A stretch of 64,000 bases of DNA from Streptomyces sp. cf386 (GTDB lineage Bacteria; Actinomycetota; Actinomycetes; Streptomycetales; Streptomycetaceae): the NCBI RefSeq assembly GCF_900103585.1, contig NZ_FNHV01000001.1:750397-814396 (forward strand). The letters are read 5' to 3'. Within the stretch, counting starts at the first letter, position 1. Every line of letters starts with the position of its first letter. Positions 8,873 through 16,567 of this stretch are shown here, piece after piece. Below the pieces are notes generated by a model, which worked only from the letters and a program-made list of their open reading frames with translations, was not told the DNA's origin and did no database searches. The position numbers and the translations under genes were made by a program.

Positions 8873-9760
8873 CTACTCGGCGGCCAGGAACCCCAGCTTG
8901 TCGGGGTTGCGGATGATGTAAACGGCCTGGATGCGCCCGTCCACCAGGTCGAGCTGGAAGACCGAGTCGGGCTTGTCTCCGGACAGGACCAGCACCGCGG
9001 GCCCGCCGTTGATCTCCAGGAAGCGCCAGGAGAGGTCGGAAACGTCGCCCTTCCGGGCGACGCCGACCAGGAAGCGGCCCACCTTGTCGGCCGTCTCCAG
9101 GACCCGCACCGGCGCCTTGGCCTTCCCGCCGCTGTCGCCGACGAGGCGGACGTCCGGGGCCAGCAGCGACATGAGCCCCTCGAGGTCGCCCTCCGCGGCC
9201 GCGGCCAGGAACCGCTCGGTGAGGTCCCGTCGCTGGACGGGGTCGACGTCGTAGCGGGGCCGCCGCTCGTCGACGTGCTTGCGGGCCCGCCCGGCGAGCT
9301 GGCGCACCGCCGCCTCGCCGCGGTCGAGCATGGCGGCGATGTCCGCGTACGGGTAGCCGAAGGCCTCCCTCAGGACGAACACCGCGCGCTCCAGGGGCGA
9401 CAGCGACTCCAGGACGACGAGGACGGCGAGGGAGACGGAGTCGGCGAGGACGGCCCGTTCGGCGGTGTCCGGGACGGTGTCACCGAAGTCGGTGACATAC
9501 GGCTCCGGCAGCCAGGGGCCGATGTAGGTCTCGCCCCGCGCCTTGACCTGGCGCAGCCGGTCGATGGCGAGGCGGGTGGTGATGCGCACCAGGTAGGCGC
9601 GCGGTTCGCGCACCTCGGACCGGTCGGCCCCGGACCAGCGTAGCCAGGCCTCCTGCACCACGTCCTCCGCGTCCGCGACGCGGCCGAGCATGCGGTAGGC
9701 GACCCCCAGGAGGACGGGGCGGTGCTCTTCGAAGACGTCGGTCTCGGTTTCGGTGGTCAC
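8873..9760 (-). CDS. ECF sigma factor, SigJ type with C-terminal SnoaL-like domain
   Basis: 295 residues. Sigma region 2 (EEHRPVLLGVAYRMLGRVADAEDVVQEAWLRW) and region 4 (LSPLERAVFVLREAFGYPYADIAAMLDRGEAAVRQL) are intact and are followed by a SnoaL/NTF2-like domain (residues 170-295). This is the ECF41/SigJ architecture, in which the C-terminal domain replaces a separate anti-sigma factor. The GTG giving MTTETETDVFEEHRP is chosen; an ATG 30 bases upstream is possible. ECF41 factors usually control a nearby oxidoreductase; here only a divergent alpha/beta hydrolase is adjacent. Confidence 0.88.
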   Translation of the reverse strand: MTTETETDVFEEHRPVLLGVAYRMLGRVADAEDVVQEAWLRWSGADRSEVREPRAYLVRITTRLAIDRLRQVKARGETYIGPWLPEPYVTDFGDTVPDTAERAVLADSVSLAVLVVLESLSPLERAVFVLREAFGYPYADIAAMLDRGEAAVRQLAGRARKHVDERRPRYDVDPVQRRDLTERFLAAAAEGDLEGLMSLLAPDVRLVGDSGGKAKAPVRVLETADKVGRFLVGVARKGDVSDLSWRFLEINGGPAVLVLSGDKPDSVFQLDLVDGRIQAVYIIRNPDKLGFLAAE

Positions 9761-9963
9761 TTCCCCATCCCAGCCGACGTGTACGGCCATGTCCAGGCGA
9801 AATCGGCGCACGTGGCCGGTTCGTGCAACCCCGTGGCGGGCAGGGCTCGTTGGCGGACCGTGCATCCACCATGGCGGGCCACACCCAGGGTCTACCCGTC
9901 GGTAGCAATTGCTGACAAGCTGTCTACGGCCGTCCGTCAGCGTGTCCCAGACGAGGAGCACCC

Positions 9964-10794
9964 ATGTCCGCCACCGTCTCCTTCGAGGTCCCCTCTCTGC
10001 GCGGCCCGCAGAGCGTGACCGTCGACTACGCGCGCGTGGGGAGCGGTGAACCGCTGCTCCTGCTGCACGGCATCGGTCACCACCGGCAGGTCTGGGACCC
10101 GGTGGTGGACATCCTCGCGACCGAGCGCGACGTGATCTCCGTGGACCTGCCCGGGTTCGGGACGTCTCCGGGCCTGCCGGACGACCTCTCCTACGACCTG
10201 GCCACGACGACGGCCGTGTTCGGAGCCTTCTGCGAGGCCATGGAGCTCGAACGGCCGCATGTGGCCGGCAACTCGCTGGGCGGTCTCATCGCGCTGGAGC
10301 TGGGCCGCGAGAAGCTCGTGCGGTCCGTCACCGCCCTGTCCCCCGCCGGGTTCTGGTCCGAGGCCGAGCGGCGTTACGCCTTCGGCGTGCTGCTGGCGAT
10401 GCGGCACATCTCCCGGCGGCTGCCACTGCCGCTGGTGCAACAGCTGTCCAGGTCGGCGGCCGGCCGCACGGTGCTGACCAGCACGATCTACGCCCGCCCC
10501 GGCCGGCGGTCACCCGAGGCCGTGGTCGCCGAGACGCTCGCGCTGGCGCGGGCCACGGGATTCGACCAGACCCTCCGGGCCGGTGGGTCCGTCCAGTTCA
10601 CCGACGACGTTCCCGGGATCCCGGTCACCGTGGCGTGGGGCACCAGGGACCGGCTGCTCGTGCGCCGCCAAGGGGTGCGCGCCAAGCAGATCATCCCCCG
10701 GGCGCGTCTCGTCCGGCTGCCCGGCTGCGGGCACTGCCCGATGAACGACGACCCGGCCCTGGTCGCGCGCGTCATCCTCGACGGCAGCCGCTGA
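9964..10794 (+). CDS. alpha/beta hydrolase
   Basis: 276 residues with an alpha/beta-hydrolase fold. The oxyanion motif LLLHGIGHHRQVW is near residue 32, the nucleophile elbow is GNSLGG near residue 101, and the catalytic His is probably in LPGCGHCPMNDDP near the C-terminus. Substrate unknown. GAGGAG 7 bases before the ATG is a good ribosome-binding site. It is divergent from the SigJ-type sigma gene, a pairing in which the enzyme gene is often the sigma target. Its last 285 bases overlap, antisense, the extended reading frame of the next gene. Confidence 0.88.
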   Translation: MSATVSFEVPSLRGPQSVTVDYARVGSGEPLLLLHGIGHHRQVWDPVVDILATERDVISVDLPGFGTSPGLPDDLSYDLATTTAVFGAFCEAMELERPHVAGNSLGGLIALELGREKLVRSVTALSPAGFWSEAERRYAFGVLLAMRHISRRLPLPLVQQLSRSAAGRTVLTSTIYARPGRRSPEAVVAETLALARATGFDQTLRAGGSVQFTDDVPGIPVTVAWGTRDRLLVRRQGVRAKQIIPRARLVRLPGCGHCPMNDDPALVARVILDGSR

Positions 10795-11694
10795 TCGAAC
10801 GGCCGCCGCTGATCGACGCGAGGCACGCGTCAACGCGCCGGACCCCAGGGCGACTCCGGCGCCCACCAGGGCGCTACCCAGGGCCTGGACGGCGCCGTAG
10901 GAGCCGGTTCCGACGAGCGGGGCGGTGCAGGCGGCGGCGACCGGGATGAGGCCGGAGAAGAGCGTGGCGCGCTCGGCGCCGATCCGTTGCATGCCCATGT
11001 ACCAGCACACGAAGCCGACGACGGTCACGACCACCGCCTGCCACAGGAGTGCGGCGGTCTCCGTGGCGTCCGGCCGCCGCAGCCACGCGGTGCCGTCGAG
11101 GAGCAGCCCGGCCACCGCACACTCGACGGCGGCGATCCCGCACACCGTGGCGGACAGCAGCCGCGGGCCCAGGGGGCGCAGCACGGGCACCGCGAGGACC
11201 GCGAAACCGACCTCGCCGACCAGCGCGCACACGGAGAAGGCGATGCCGGCGGCGTCCGTGCGGCCCCAGCCCTGGACCGTGAACGCGCCCACCGCCACGA
11301 GCGACGCCCCGTACATGACCGCACGCTGAGGCCGGCGCCCGTCCAGCAGGGGGACGACGCCGGCCACGACGATGGGCGCGCAGCCGACGAAGACACCGGG
11401 GACCGCCGGTTCGGCGGTGCGCTCGGCGGCGATGACGGCCAGGTTGAAGCCGACCATGCCCACGGCCGCCAGCACCGCGAGGCGAACCCACTCACGGGCG
11501 GCGAGGGCCCGCAGCCTGGCCGGGGCGTCCCGCCCGGCCAGGGGGACGAGCAGGAGACAGGCGAGGCCGTAGCGCAGGAACTGGCCGCCGGCGTACGGGT
11601 ACGCGCCGAGCAGGCTGTTGGCGGTGAAGGACCCTCCGACGAGGACGCAGGCGAGCGCGGTGAGGAGGACACCGCGCGTGGTGGTGGCGTTCAT
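10510..11694 (-). CDS. EamA-family (DMT) transporter with unusual C-terminal extension
   Basis: 394 residues. Residues 1-285 hold ten hydrophobic helices in two EamA repeats, the whole of a normal drug/metabolite exporter. Residues from about 300 to 394 are hydrophilic and are encoded antisense to the end of the hydrolase gene, so the frame simply stays open through the neighbour. Either a natural stop near 10800 was lost by mutation or a frameshift, or the tail is real. Divergent from a MocR regulator, which probably controls it. Confidence 0.72.
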   Translation of the reverse strand: MNATTTRGVLLTALACVLVGGSFTANSLLGAYPYAGGQFLRYGLACLLLVPLAGRDAPARLRALAAREWVRLAVLAAVGMVGFNLAVIAAERTAEPAVPGVFVGCAPIVVAGVVPLLDGRRPQRAVMYGASLVAVGAFTVQGWGRTDAAGIAFSVCALVGEVGFAVLAVPVLRPLGPRLLSATVCGIAAVECAVAGLLLDGTAWLRRPDATETAALLWQAVVVTVVGFVCWYMGMQRIGAERATLFSGLIPVAAACTAPLVGTGSYGAVQALGSALVGAGVALGSGALTRASRRSAAAVRSAAAVEDDARDQGRVVVHRAVPAAGQPDETRPGDDLLGAHPLAAHEQPVPGAPRHGDRDPGNVVGELDGPTGPEGLVESRGPRQRERLGDHGLG

Positions 11695-11741
11695 GGCAGT
11701 GACGCTAGGAACCGACGCGGTCCGGTTTAAGGTCCATTTTC

Positions 11742-13238
11742 ATGACGTCATCGGAGACCAATCCTGCGGGAAGGACGGCGAAGCCCCCTGCGCCGCCGCC
11801 CGGAGGCGGACCGGAGCAGCATCTGGGCACCCCTGCCTGGGAGTTGCTTCTGCCGGCCGCTTCCGCGCCCGCACGCGCGCGTGGGCGTTCATTGCAGGCG
11901 GCACTGCGTGAGGCGGTGCGGTCCGGGCGACTCACGCCGGGGACGCGGCTGCCGTCGAGCCGGGATCTCGCCGCCGACCTCGGTGTGTCGCGAGGGCTGA
12001 TCACAGAGGCGTACGAGCAGCTGACGGCCGAGGGCTATCTGCGCAGCGGCCGGGGTGCCGGTACCTGGGTGGGCGGTGCCGTACGGGCCGCCCGGCCACG
12101 CGCGCATGACCTGGCTCCACGCTCCACCGACGCCCGGGCCGACTTCGTACCCGGCACGCCGGACGTGTCGCTGTTCCCGCGTGCCGCGTGGGCGGCCGCA
12201 CAGCGCGGCGTGCTGGCCGAGCTGCCGCACCACGAACTCGGCTATCCCGACCCGCGCGGGCTGCCCCGGCTGCGTACGGCGCTCGCCGAACTGCTCGCCC
12301 GCCGCCGGGGTGTGGTCGCGGACCCCGAGCGCATCGTGGTCGTCTCCGGGGTGTCGCAGGCGACTGCGGTGCTCGGCTTCGTGCTGCACGCGCGCGGGAT
12401 ACGCGAAGTCGGCGTCGAGGACCCCGGAAGCCCGCAGCACGACGCCCTCTACGCCGCCGCGGGCGTCTCCACCGTGCCGCTGCCCATGGACGACGAGGGG
12501 CTCCTCATCGGCCCGCTGCGGGAGTCGGGCGTACGGTCCGTCGTCACGACACCGGCCCACCAGTTCCCCACCGGCATCGCCTACTCCGCCCGCCGCCGTA
12601 CCGAACTGCTCGACTGGGCGCGGTCCGTCGACGGGTTCGTCCTGGAGGACGACTACGACGGCGACTTCCGGTACGACCGCGCCCCCGTGGGCGCCCTGCA
12701 AGGGCTCGACCCGGAGCGCGTCGCCTACGCGGGGTCGGTGAGCAAGTCCCTCGCCCCCGGGCTGCGGCTCGGCTGGCTGCTCGTACCGGAGCCCCTGGCC
12801 GAGGAGGTGGTCGAGCGCAAGCGGACCATGGATCTCGGACATCCGACCCTGGATCAGGCGCTGTTCGCCCGGTTCCTGGAACGCGGCGACTACGACCGCC
12901 AGCTGCGCCGCTGCCAGCGCGCGTACCGGGAGCGTCGCGACGCCCTGGTCGGCGCTCTGGCGGAGGACTTTCCGGGGTCGGAGGTGACCGGCATCGCCGC
13001 GGGACTGCACGTCATCGCCGCGCTGCCGGAACGGTACGGGCCCCAGGAGCGCTTCCTCGCGCGCGTGGCCGCGGCCGGGGTGGCGGTTCGCCCTCTGACG
13101 GACTACACGCACGCGCGAGCCGGTGACAGCGGGCGGCCGGGGGTGCGGCTGGTCCTGGGATACGCACATCTGTCGCCGTCGCGGATCCGGGCGGGCGTAC
13201 GGCTGATGGCGGAGGCGGTGGCGGGGCGTCCGGGCTGA
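11742..13238 (+). CDS. MocR/GabR-type regulator (GntR winged helix fused to aminotransferase fold)
   Basis: 498 residues. Residues 45-115 form a GntR winged helix (GTRLPSSRDLAADLGVSRGLITEAYEQL); residues 130-495 form a class-I aminotransferase-like domain with the PLP lysine in SVSKSLAPGLRLGW and the substrate-side DDYDGDFRYDR motif. MocR proteins sense PLP or a PLP adduct. The 47-base gap to the divergent transporter holds two GGTCC(G/A) direct repeats at about 11718-11737, the kind of direct repeats MocR proteins bind. Confidence 0.9.
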   Translation: MTSSETNPAGRTAKPPAPPPGGGPEQHLGTPAWELLLPAASAPARARGRSLQAALREAVRSGRLTPGTRLPSSRDLAADLGVSRGLITEAYEQLTAEGYLRSGRGAGTWVGGAVRAARPRAHDLAPRSTDARADFVPGTPDVSLFPRAAWAAAQRGVLAELPHHELGYPDPRGLPRLRTALAELLARRRGVVADPERIVVVSGVSQATAVLGFVLHARGIREVGVEDPGSPQHDALYAAAGVSTVPLPMDDEGLLIGPLRESGVRSVVTTPAHQFPTGIAYSARRRTELLDWARSVDGFVLEDDYDGDFRYDRAPVGALQGLDPERVAYAGSVSKSLAPGLRLGWLLVPEPLAEEVVERKRTMDLGHPTLDQALFARFLERGDYDRQLRRCQRAYRERRDALVGALAEDFPGSEVTGIAAGLHVIAALPERYGPQERFLARVAAAGVAVRPLTDYTHARAGDSGRPGVRLVLGYAHLSPSRIRAGVRLMAEAVAGRPG

Positions 13239-13342
13239 CCGGGAGGGCCGCGAGGCGCGCCGCGCCCACCGAGAGGTGACCGGAAGCATGCGTGCGCCTG
13301 TCCCCACGTGACGCAGCAGTTCCCCTGCGGATGCGGTCAGTT

Positions 13343-13364
13343 GTTCACTTGTGGTTTCCGTGTG
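13343..13364 (+). promoter_or_regulatory. candidate PHO box (PhoP-type direct repeat)
   Basis: Two adjacent 11-base units, GTTCACTTGTG and GTTTCCGTGTG, lie 64 bases upstream of the phosphatase start. Streptomyces PhoP binds 11-base direct repeats beginning GTTCACC, so unit 1 fits well and unit 2 moderately. The gene downstream is a phosphate-scavenging enzyme, which supports the reading. Confidence 0.45.
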
Positions 13365-13427
13365 CGCTGCGGCGCCCCAGTAGTTGTGGCTCTGCACACT
13401 GGCCGGATCCCGTCCCTGGAGGCCTCC

Positions 13428-15002
13428 ATGTCACACCGTCCGTTCCCGGGTCGTCGCAGCGTTCTGCGCGGCTCACTCGCCGCATCGGCGGCCCTGACCC
13501 TGCCCACCGCCCTCGGCTCGGCACCGGCCTTCGCCCTGTCGGGGCGTCCCAGGGCGGGCTGGGGCGTGCAGACGGGAGATGTGACCTGCGACTCGGGGCT
13601 GGTGTGGGTGCGGTCGGACCGTCCGGCCCGGATGATCGTCGAGACGTCCGCGACCGACTCGTTCCGCAAACCGCGCAGATGGCACGGCCCGCTGCTGGGC
13701 GCGGACACGGACTTCACCGGCACGACCCGGCTGCGCGGTCTGCCGTCCGGCGAGCAGATCCACTACCGCGTGCTGCTCGCCGACCCGGACGACCCGCGCC
13801 GCACCGGTGAGCCGGTCACCGGCACGTTCCGTACCGCCTCCGCGCGACGGCGCGACGGGGTGCGCTTCGTGTGGTCGGGCGACCTGGCCGGGCAGGGCTG
13901 GGGCATCAACCCGGACTTCGGCGGCTACCGGATCTACGACGCGATGGCCGCGCTGGACCCGGACTTCTTCATCTGCAGCGGCGACAACATCTACGCCGAC
14001 GGCCCGATCTCGGCATCGGTCACCCTGCCCGACGGCAGCACCTGGCGGAACATCACCACCGAGGAGAAGTCCAAGGTCGCCGAGACCCTGGCCGAGTTCC
14101 GCGGCAACTTCCGCTACAACCTGCTGGACGACAACCTCAAGCGGTTCAACGCCCAGGTCCCCTCGATCATCCAGTGGGACGACCACGAGGTGACCAACAA
14201 CTGGTACCCCGGCGAGATCCTCGGCGACGCCCGCTACACCGAGAAGAACGTCGACGTCCTGGCCGCACGCGCCCGGCAGGCGTTCTCGGAGTACTTCCCG
14301 ATCTCGACCCTGCGCCGCCCCGACGGCCGGGTCCACCGGGTCGTCAACCACGGTCCGCTGCTGGACGTGTTCGTGCTGGACATGCGCACCTACCGCAACG
14401 CCAACTCCACGGACGACCAGCCCACCGACGCCCAGGGCATCCTCGGCGCCGAGCAATTGGCCTGGCTCAAGCGTGAGCTGGCCCGCTCCCGGGCGGTGTG
14501 GAAGGTGATCGCCTCGGACATGCCGCTCGGCCTGGTGGTGCCGGACACCGGCGACGGCAAGCCGAACGTCGAGGCCGTCGCGCAGGGCGACCCGGGGGCG
14601 CCGCTGGGTCGGGAGCTGCAGATCGCCGAGCTGCTGAGGTTCATCAAGCACCGCAGGATCACGGGCACGGTGTGGCTGACCGCCGACGTGCACTACACCT
14701 CGGCCCAGCACTACCAGCCGTCGCGGGCGGCCTTCACCGACTTCGAGCCGTTCTGGGAGTTCGTCTCCGGCCCGCTCAACGCTGGCGCGTTCCCGGCGAA
14801 CACCCTCGACAACACCTTCGGCCCGGAACGGGTGTTCATCAAGGCGCCGACGACGGCCAACGTCTCGCCCGCCGGGGGCTACCAGTTCTTCGGCGAGGTC
14901 GACATCGACGGCGACAGCGGCGAGCTGACGGTGCGGCTGCGCGAGTCGGACGGCACCGTGCTGTTCACGCAGGTCCTGCAGCCGGGCCGGGTCGGCCAGT
15001 GA
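13428..15002 (+). CDS. phoD: alkaline phosphatase D (PhoD-like phosphodiesterase), Tat-exported
   Basis: 524 residues. The start is set by CTGGAGG upstream of the ATG. A twin-arginine signal (GRRSVLRGSLAASAALTLP) implies folded export. The mature enzyme has the PhoD metal motifs FICSGDNIYADGP, IIQWDDHEVTNNWYPGE, LDMRTYRNANS and GTVWLTADVHYTSAQHY, which hold the Fe/Ca centre. It hydrolyses phosphomonoesters or diesters outside the cell, probably under phosphate limitation. A GC hairpin follows the stop. Streptomyces may have several PhoD paralogues, so the symbol is a family name. Confidence 0.9.
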   Translation: MSHRPFPGRRSVLRGSLAASAALTLPTALGSAPAFALSGRPRAGWGVQTGDVTCDSGLVWVRSDRPARMIVETSATDSFRKPRRWHGPLLGADTDFTGTTRLRGLPSGEQIHYRVLLADPDDPRRTGEPVTGTFRTASARRRDGVRFVWSGDLAGQGWGINPDFGGYRIYDAMAALDPDFFICSGDNIYADGPISASVTLPDGSTWRNITTEEKSKVAETLAEFRGNFRYNLLDDNLKRFNAQVPSIIQWDDHEVTNNWYPGEILGDARYTEKNVDVLAARARQAFSEYFPISTLRRPDGRVHRVVNHGPLLDVFVLDMRTYRNANSTDDQPTDAQGILGAEQLAWLKRELARSRAVWKVIASDMPLGLVVPDTGDGKPNVEAVAQGDPGAPLGRELQIAELLRFIKHRRITGTVWLTADVHYTSAQHYQPSRAAFTDFEPFWEFVSGPLNAGAFPANTLDNTFGPERVFIKAPTTANVSPAGGYQFFGEVDIDGDSGELTVRLRESDGTVLFTQVLQPGRVGQ

Positions 15003-15019
15003 CTCCCGTAGCCTGAAAC

Positions 15020-15060
15020 CCGTGCCGCGCACCGGTGTCATCCCCCGGGGCGCGGCACGG
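15020..15060 (+). terminator. hairpin after phoD
   Basis: CCGTGCCGCGC pairs exactly over 11 bp with GCGCGGCACGG across a 19-base loop, beginning 18 bases past the phoD stop. No T-run follows, as usual in Streptomyces. Confidence 0.6.
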
Positions 15061-15145
15061 TCGTACCGGCCTCGCGAACACCCTCTGCCGGACGGTGTTT
15101 TGGCAGGTCAGAGCGATTGTCAGTGGTCGCCTCTACGGTTTTTCC

Positions 15146-16567
15146 ATGACGCGATCTCTACAGGCCGTGGCCTATTGCCGACCCTCCGTGCTGGAGTCCG
15201 CAGCGGACGGACAGCGCCTGGGGCTGGAGACCTCACGGGGTGCGACGCCGTCGGGCGTGGAGGACCACCCGCGCTTCTTCGCGGGCTTCCTGACATCGCC
15301 TCAGGTGGCCTCCGCCGGGCTGCTCGCGGTGGCCGACGTGGCGGCGGCTCGCTACTACCAGCGGCAGCTGCGCGCCTCCCTCGACCCGGTGGTCACGGGC
15401 AACGGCGACCGCCTGCGGTTCGAGTCCTTCTCCGGCTGCGGCGGGGTGTACGCCCGCCTGGACGTGCTGGAGTCCGGCCTCGACGGCGGCGAGGTGGGTC
15501 ACGGCACGACGAACGTCGACGTCAACAACCCCCTGCGCGAGGCTCTGTCCAGGATCGGAGCGGACGATCCGCTCCATCTGCGGGTGGGCCCGGAGGAGTT
15601 GGCCGTGACCACGCTGGACGGACCGGTCGTGGAGAAGAAGGTGCCGCTCACGGACCGCTGGCTGCGGGGCTTCGCGGAGGCGCAGGTGATAGCGGCCGGC
15701 TTCGATCTGCGGGCCGAGCTGCCGGCTGCCGAGGCGGTTCGGTTCCTGCGGGCTCTGCCGCGCGGCGGCGGGCGCGGTGCCTCGGCCGGTCCGCGATGGG
15801 TGGTGCCCTCTTCGGCCGGGACGGGCGGCGGGCTGCGCCCGACGACGCGCGCGGTGCCCGGCGCGGTGTGCCTGCCCGGCCCGGAGCGGCTGATCGCGCT
15901 GCAGCGGGTGCTGAGGTATGCCACGGCCCTTCGGGTGTACGGCCCCGCGGTCACCGGCGGTGCGGCCGCCACAGCGAGCGCCTGGGAGGCGGTGCTGCCG
16001 GGCATGCGACTGACGCTCACGCTGTCGCCGGACGCCTCGCGCGGCTTCTCCGGCGAGGGAGGCGTCCTCTACGCGCTCGCGACCGATGACGCCGTCGAGG
16101 ATGCCGAGTTGATCGCGGTGCTCCTCGCGTGGGAGCCCCGCATCGACGTCGCCGACCTGGCCGGAGCCTCGGGCCTCACCCCCGAGCGCGTCCGGGCGGC
16201 CCTGGTCCGCCTGGGCACGTCGGGGCGGGTCGGGTTCGACACGGCGGAGGCGGCCTACTTCCACCGGGAGCTGCCGTACGACGCCGAGCGCGTGGAGCGC
16301 CACAACCCGCGGTTGCGCTCGGCCCGGGCGCTGGTGGCGGCGGGCGCGGTCGTGCTGGACGGCTGCATGGGGACGGTGACGGCCGAGGACGGCCATGTGC
16401 ACCGGGTGCGGGACGAGGCGGGGGTGCTCAGTTGCAGTTGTCTGTGGTGGGCGAAGTACCGGGGTGGGCGCGGGCCGTGCAAGCACGCGCTGGCGGTGCG
16501 AATGGTGCGGCGGGGCATCGCCGCGGCGGAGCGGGACATGGCACGGGTCGGCGGGGGTGCGCGATGA
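15146..16567 (+). CDS. SWIM zinc-finger protein
   Basis: 473 residues. The C-terminal SWIM motif is CSC...(13 residues)...CKH in LSCSCLWWAKYRGGRGPCKHAL, a predicted zinc-binding, nucleic-acid- or protein-binding module. The rest matches the poorly studied Streptomyces SWIM proteins. The ATG is 6 bases behind TACGGT, so the mRNA is probably leaderless; an upstream in-frame start would add sequence overlapping the phoD terminator. It overlaps the next gene by four bases (ATGA), so the two proteins are translationally coupled. Confidence 0.85.
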   Translation: MTRSLQAVAYCRPSVLESAADGQRLGLETSRGATPSGVEDHPRFFAGFLTSPQVASAGLLAVADVAAARYYQRQLRASLDPVVTGNGDRLRFESFSGCGGVYARLDVLESGLDGGEVGHGTTNVDVNNPLREALSRIGADDPLHLRVGPEELAVTTLDGPVVEKKVPLTDRWLRGFAEAQVIAAGFDLRAELPAAEAVRFLRALPRGGGRGASAGPRWVVPSSAGTGGGLRPTTRAVPGAVCLPGPERLIALQRVLRYATALRVYGPAVTGGAAATASAWEAVLPGMRLTLTLSPDASRGFSGEGGVLYALATDDAVEDAELIAVLLAWEPRIDVADLAGASGLTPERVRAALVRLGTSGRVGFDTAEAAYFHRELPYDAERVERHNPRLRSARALVAAGAVVLDGCMGTVTAEDGHVHRVRDEAGVLSCSCLWWAKYRGGRGPCKHALAVRMVRRGIAAAERDMARVGGGAR

